DNA of 64,000 bases from Bryobacteraceae bacterium (GTDB lineage Bacteria; Acidobacteriota; Terriglobia; Bryobacterales; Bryobacteraceae): contig JAWKHH010000003.1 in assembly GCA_041394945.1 (NCBI GenBank), positions 682,001 to 746,000 on the forward strand. The letters are read 5' to 3'. The notes under the pieces were generated by a model. It ran no database searches. It was not told where the DNA came from and saw nothing but the letters and a program-made list of their open reading frames with translations. Position numbers and translations under genes: made by a program. Of the stretch, positions 61,340-64,000 are shown piece after piece. Within the stretch, counting starts at the first letter, position 1. Each line of letters begins with the position of its first letter.

Positions 61340-62709
61340 CGCCGGCCCGTGTTCTCGTCATCGACGACGAGCCCGGCATCCGCGAGTCATTGTGCGGCGT
61401 GCTCGAAGACGAGGGCTTCGCCACCGAGGCCGCCGCCTCCGCCGAGGAAGGTCTGGCGATGCTCGGCGGCCAGCCCTTCGATCTGGTCATGCTCGATATC
61501 TGGCTGCCCGGCATCGACGGGATCGAAGCGCTCTCCCGCATTTCCGAAATCCCGCCCGACGACCGGCCGGCCGTTGTGATGATCTCCGGCCACGGAACCA
61601 TCGAGACGGCCGTCCGCGCCACTAAACTCGGAGCGTTCGATTTTCTCGAAAAGCCGCTGACCATCGAGAAGGTTTCCGTCGTCGCCAAGAACGCCGTCGT
61701 GCAGCGCCGCCTCCAGCGCGAGATCCGCAGCCTTCGGGATTCCTCCGGTGAGCGCCAGCCGATCGTCGGCGAAAGTGTCCCCATGCGCGCCCTCCGTCAG
61801 CAACTCTCGCTGATGGCGGCCACCAACGGACGCGTCCTGATCTTCGGCGAATCCGGCGCCGGCAAGGAACTCGTGGCCCGCGCGATCCACGGGATGAGCG
61901 AGCGCGCCTCCGGCCCCTTCGTCGAAGTGAATTGCGCCGCGATCCCGGAGGAGTTGATCGAAAGCGAACTCTTCGGCCACCGCAAGGGCAGCTTCACGGG
62001 CGCCTCCACCGACAAATCCGGCAAATTCCAAAAGGCGGACGGCGGCACTCTGTTCCTCGACGAAGTAGCCGACATGAGCCTCAAGACCCAGGCGAAGGTA
62101 CTGCGCGCGCTCGAGGATCACCGCTTTGAGCCCATCGGAAGCCACGAAACCATCCAGGTGGACGTGCGCGTGATCGCCGCCACCAACAAGAACCTCACCA
62201 TCGAAATCGAACGCGGCAACTTCCGCGAGGATCTCTTCTACCGCCTCAACGTGATCCCGTTCTACGTGCCGCCCCTCCGCGACCGCGTGGAGGATATCAC
62301 GCTCCTCGCCGGCCACTTCCTCGACTATTTCTCCCGCGTCTACACGCGGCGTCCGAAGGAGCTAACCGCCGAAGCCTACCGCGTGCTCCGCGAATACCCC
62401 TGGCCGGGCAACGTACGCGAGCTCAAAAACCTCATGGAGCGCATCGTGATCATGAATCCACAGGTGCGGATCGACGCCCGCCACATTCCGCTCGAAGCGC
62501 CCAAACGAACCGCCAATGCCGATATCGGCGGCGACTTCACCACCCTTCACGAATTCCGCGAAGCCGCCGAACGCGACTACATCCTCCGCAAGCTCGAAGA
62601 GGCGCGCGGCAACGTCACCCGGGCGGCGGAACTCCTCGGCCTCGAGCGCAGCCACCTCTACCGAAAAATGAAATCGCTCGGAATCGCATCCAAGGAACAG
62701 CAATCGTGA
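61336..62709 (+). CDS. NtrX-like sigma-54-dependent response regulator
   Basis: 457 residues from the ATG at 61336. Receiver with IDDE and phosphoacceptor Asp54 in VMLDIWLPGIDG; AAA+ domain with Walker A GESGAGKE, the sigma-54 contact loop ESELFGHRKGSFTGA (GSFTGA for GAFTGA) and Walker B GGTLFLDEVADM; C-terminal Fis-type HTH VTRAAELLGLERSHLYRKMK. It activates RpoN promoters in response to the NtrY-like kinase. The strong RpoN promoter at 41213 is a candidate target. Confidence 0.94.
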   Translation: MTPARVLVIDDEPGIRESLCGVLEDEGFATEAAASAEEGLAMLGGQPFDLVMLDIWLPGIDGIEALSRISEIPPDDRPAVVMISGHGTIETAVRATKLGAFDFLEKPLTIEKVSVVAKNAVVQRRLQREIRSLRDSSGERQPIVGESVPMRALRQQLSLMAATNGRVLIFGESGAGKELVARAIHGMSERASGPFVEVNCAAIPEELIESELFGHRKGSFTGASTDKSGKFQKADGGTLFLDEVADMSLKTQAKVLRALEDHRFEPIGSHETIQVDVRVIAATNKNLTIEIERGNFREDLFYRLNVIPFYVPPLRDRVEDITLLAGHFLDYFSRVYTRRPKELTAEAYRVLREYPWPGNVRELKNLMERIVIMNPQVRIDARHIPLEAPKRTANADIGGDFTTLHEFREAAERDYILRKLEEARGNVTRAAELLGLERSHLYRKMKSLGIASKEQQS

Positions 62710-62744
62710 CTTCCCGGCCCGCTACCGTCGACGCCAGCGCCGGC

Positions 62745-62761
62745 CGCCCTGCGGCAGGGCG
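62745..62761 (+). terminator. Hairpin after the ntrX-like gene
   Basis: Arms CGCCCTG (62745-62751) and CAGGGCG (62755-62761) with a three-base loop, 36 bases after the stop. Following bases (CCGTCTTGTT) are only moderately T-rich, so termination is likely but not certain. Confidence 0.5.
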
Positions 62762-62854
62762 CCGTCTTGTTCGATGATGGGAATTGTAATCAGAGCGGCA
62801 GCCGTCGCGCCAGCCGCCCAATCCCATCGCTACTCAATATCCGGTAGGAGGACA

Positions 62855-64000
62855 ATGAATCACTTCAAAATCGCACTGGCTTCGGCCGGTCTGCTTCTCG
62901 CCCACGCCGCATCCGCGCCCATGCTCGCGGCGCCCAGCATCGGCCGTATCGTAAACAACGCGAGCTACACGCCCGACGGGCTGCCTGGCTCAGGCATCGG
63001 CCTCGGTTCCATTTTCGCCGTCTTCGGCTCCGAACTGGGGCCGGGGCAGCTCACGCAATCGGACTACCCGCTGCCCACCACCCTCGCCGGCACCTCGCTT
63101 CGCATCAGCGTTGGCGGCGCCGAGGTGAGCGCGTTCATCATCTACACTTCCGCCACCCAGGTCGCGGCGATCCTTCCTTCGAACGCCTCGCCCGGCCGCG
63201 CCTTGGCGCGCCTCACCTACAACGGCCAGACCAGCGAGCCCTTCGCCTTTGAGATCGTCCGCAACGGCCCCGGCCTGTTCACCCTCAACAGCGCCGGAAG
63301 CGGCCCCGCCGTCCTTACCGACGCCAACTTCTCGGTCATCACCTTGACCAACCCCGCACGCCCCGGTCAAACCGTCATCGCCTGGGCCACCGGCATCAGT
63401 CCGGCGAACGGACCCGACAACGAGCGGCCCGCCGTGTTCGATCCGCCGATCACCGTCGAAGTGTTCGTCGGCGGGCAACTCGCCAATGTGCGCTTCCGCG
63501 GCCGCGCGCCGTGCTGCGCCGGGCTGGACCAGATCGTGTTCGATATCCCCGCCAATGTCTCCGGTTGCAGCGTCTCCCTCGCCGTCCGCGCTGGCGGCAA
63601 TACGAGCAACTTCTCGAGCATCGCCGTTGCCCCGCAGGGTCAGACCACCTGCTCGGACCCGAACGGCTTCAGCAGTTCGGATCTGAACAACGTTCCCGCC
63701 GGCGGTTTCCGGATGGGTGTGATCACCCTCCAGCGCTCCACGGCAAAGATCACCGCGCCGGTCGTGGGAACCGTCGAGAGCCAGACCGACATCGGCGCCG
63801 CCACCTTCACCCGCTTCGAGCCCGGATTCCTCGTCCGCTCCCGCGGCCTCGGCGACGCATCGTTCGGAAGCTGCGCCGTGTATTCCTTCCAGGGAGAAGC
63901 CTCCACCGCCGATCCGGTGCCCATCACGTTCCTCGACGCCGGAGCGCAGCTCACCATCACCGGCCCCGGCGGCTCCCGCACCATGACCCGCCAGCAGGAG
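62855..64000 (+). CDS. Secreted TIGR03437-type protein, C-terminus outside window
   Basis: 382 residues present, frame open to the last base. TAGGAGGA lies just before the ATG; signal peptide about 1-23 (LASAGLLLAHAASA). SIGRIVNNASYTPDGLPGSG, IGLGSIFAVFGSELG and RAPCCAGLDQIVFDIPANVSG are the TIGR03437 repeat elements characteristic of Solibacter-type secreted proteins. The domain is N-terminal here, with a second beta-rich region beginning near 275 (GFRMGVITLQRSTAKI). It could be a substrate of the type II system. Confidence 0.85.
   Translation, partial: MNHFKIALASAGLLLAHAASAPMLAAPSIGRIVNNASYTPDGLPGSGIGLGSIFAVFGSELGPGQLTQSDYPLPTTLAGTSLRISVGGAEVSAFIIYTSATQVAAILPSNASPGRALARLTYNGQTSEPFAFEIVRNGPGLFTLNSAGSGPAVLTDANFSVITLTNPARPGQTVIAWATGISPANGPDNERPAVFDPPITVEVFVGGQLANVRFRGRAPCCAGLDQIVFDIPANVSGCSVSLAVRAGGNTSNFSSIAVAPQGQTTCSDPNGFSSSDLNNVPAGGFRMGVITLQRSTAKITAPVVGTVESQTDIGAATFTRFEPGFLVRSRGLGDASFGSCAVYSFQGEASTADPVPITFLDAGAQLTITGPGGSRTMTRQQE

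Noticed and set aside
1..64000. Genomic island or prophage
   Set aside because: No integrase, att repeats, phage genes or tRNA border were seen; the RAYT gene is the only mobile-type gene and composition appears even by eye.

Overview
The window comes from a GC-rich bacterium, most likely an acidobacterium of the Solibacter/Bryobacter group. This is an inference from gene content: two proteins of the TIGR03437 type (a domain expanded in Solibacter), a 1139-residue Oar-like TonB-dependent receptor with a carboxypeptidase-like N-terminal domain, Tat-exported sulfatases, pseudopilins, a pectate-lyase-like enzyme and an NtrYX-like pair. No rRNA, tRNA, CRISPR array or prophage was seen. Both ends cut genes (a sulfatase on the left, a TIGR03437 protein on the right). 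No stretch longer than about 300 bases lacks a gene.

Layout. 1-1195: 3' truncated sulfatase. 1243-14867 (minus): one tightly packed type II secretion operon, reading ECF sigma factor, zinc anti-sigma factor, unknown secreted protein, gspE-F-G-H-I-J-K-L-M-C-like, small secreted protein, gspD. It is interrupted only by a RAYT (REP-type) transposase gene lying antisense between gspJ and gspK. 14942-16400: Tat-exported sulfite-oxidase-family molybdoenzyme with a small cytochrome c. 16408-20662: PAS histidine kinase and a LytS/LytTR pair. 20834-27519: degenerate GGDEF protein, secreted protein, pectate-lyase-like enzyme, ceramidase-like protein. 27652-32817: outer-membrane barrel, DsbA-like/SDR/SDR operon, second sulfatase, RmlC-like epimerase and divergent cupin.

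32874-36794 (plus) is a compact sulfur module: octaheme tetrathionate-reductase-type cytochrome, membrane cytochrome b, and two YeeE/YedE half-transporters. The second half-transporter is fused to a rhodanese that has lost its catalytic cysteine but ends in GGCGG, the same C-terminal motif that SoxY uses as its sulfur-carrying arm. This is the most interesting system in the window. Next come a tandem SIR2 protein, a head-to-head methylmalonyl-CoA mutase / cobalamin adenosyltransferase pair, and a coiled-coil membrane protein behind a near-perfect sigma-54 promoter.

42292-52837 is a mixed region: a GNAT, a CHAD protein split by an in-frame amber codon, a TIGR03437 protein, a cyclophilin, a homocysteine methyltransferase homologue with an altered zinc site, a coupled OSBS-like/HpcH/GNAT operon, a Sel1-repeat protein, an orphan pilin, a DinB protein and a WalJ-type hydrolase whose start appears to be AUC. 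52859-64000: TonB receptor, DEAD-box helicase, M50-like protease, NtrY-NtrX pair and the truncated TIGR03437 protein.

How the parts may fit (inference): the secretion system, its own sigma/anti-sigma pair and the secreted hydrolases suggest a polymer-degrading lifestyle. The octaheme/YedE module and the sulfite-oxidase pair point to periplasmic handling of inorganic sulfur. The NtrX-type activator makes the sigma-54 promoter functionally plausible.
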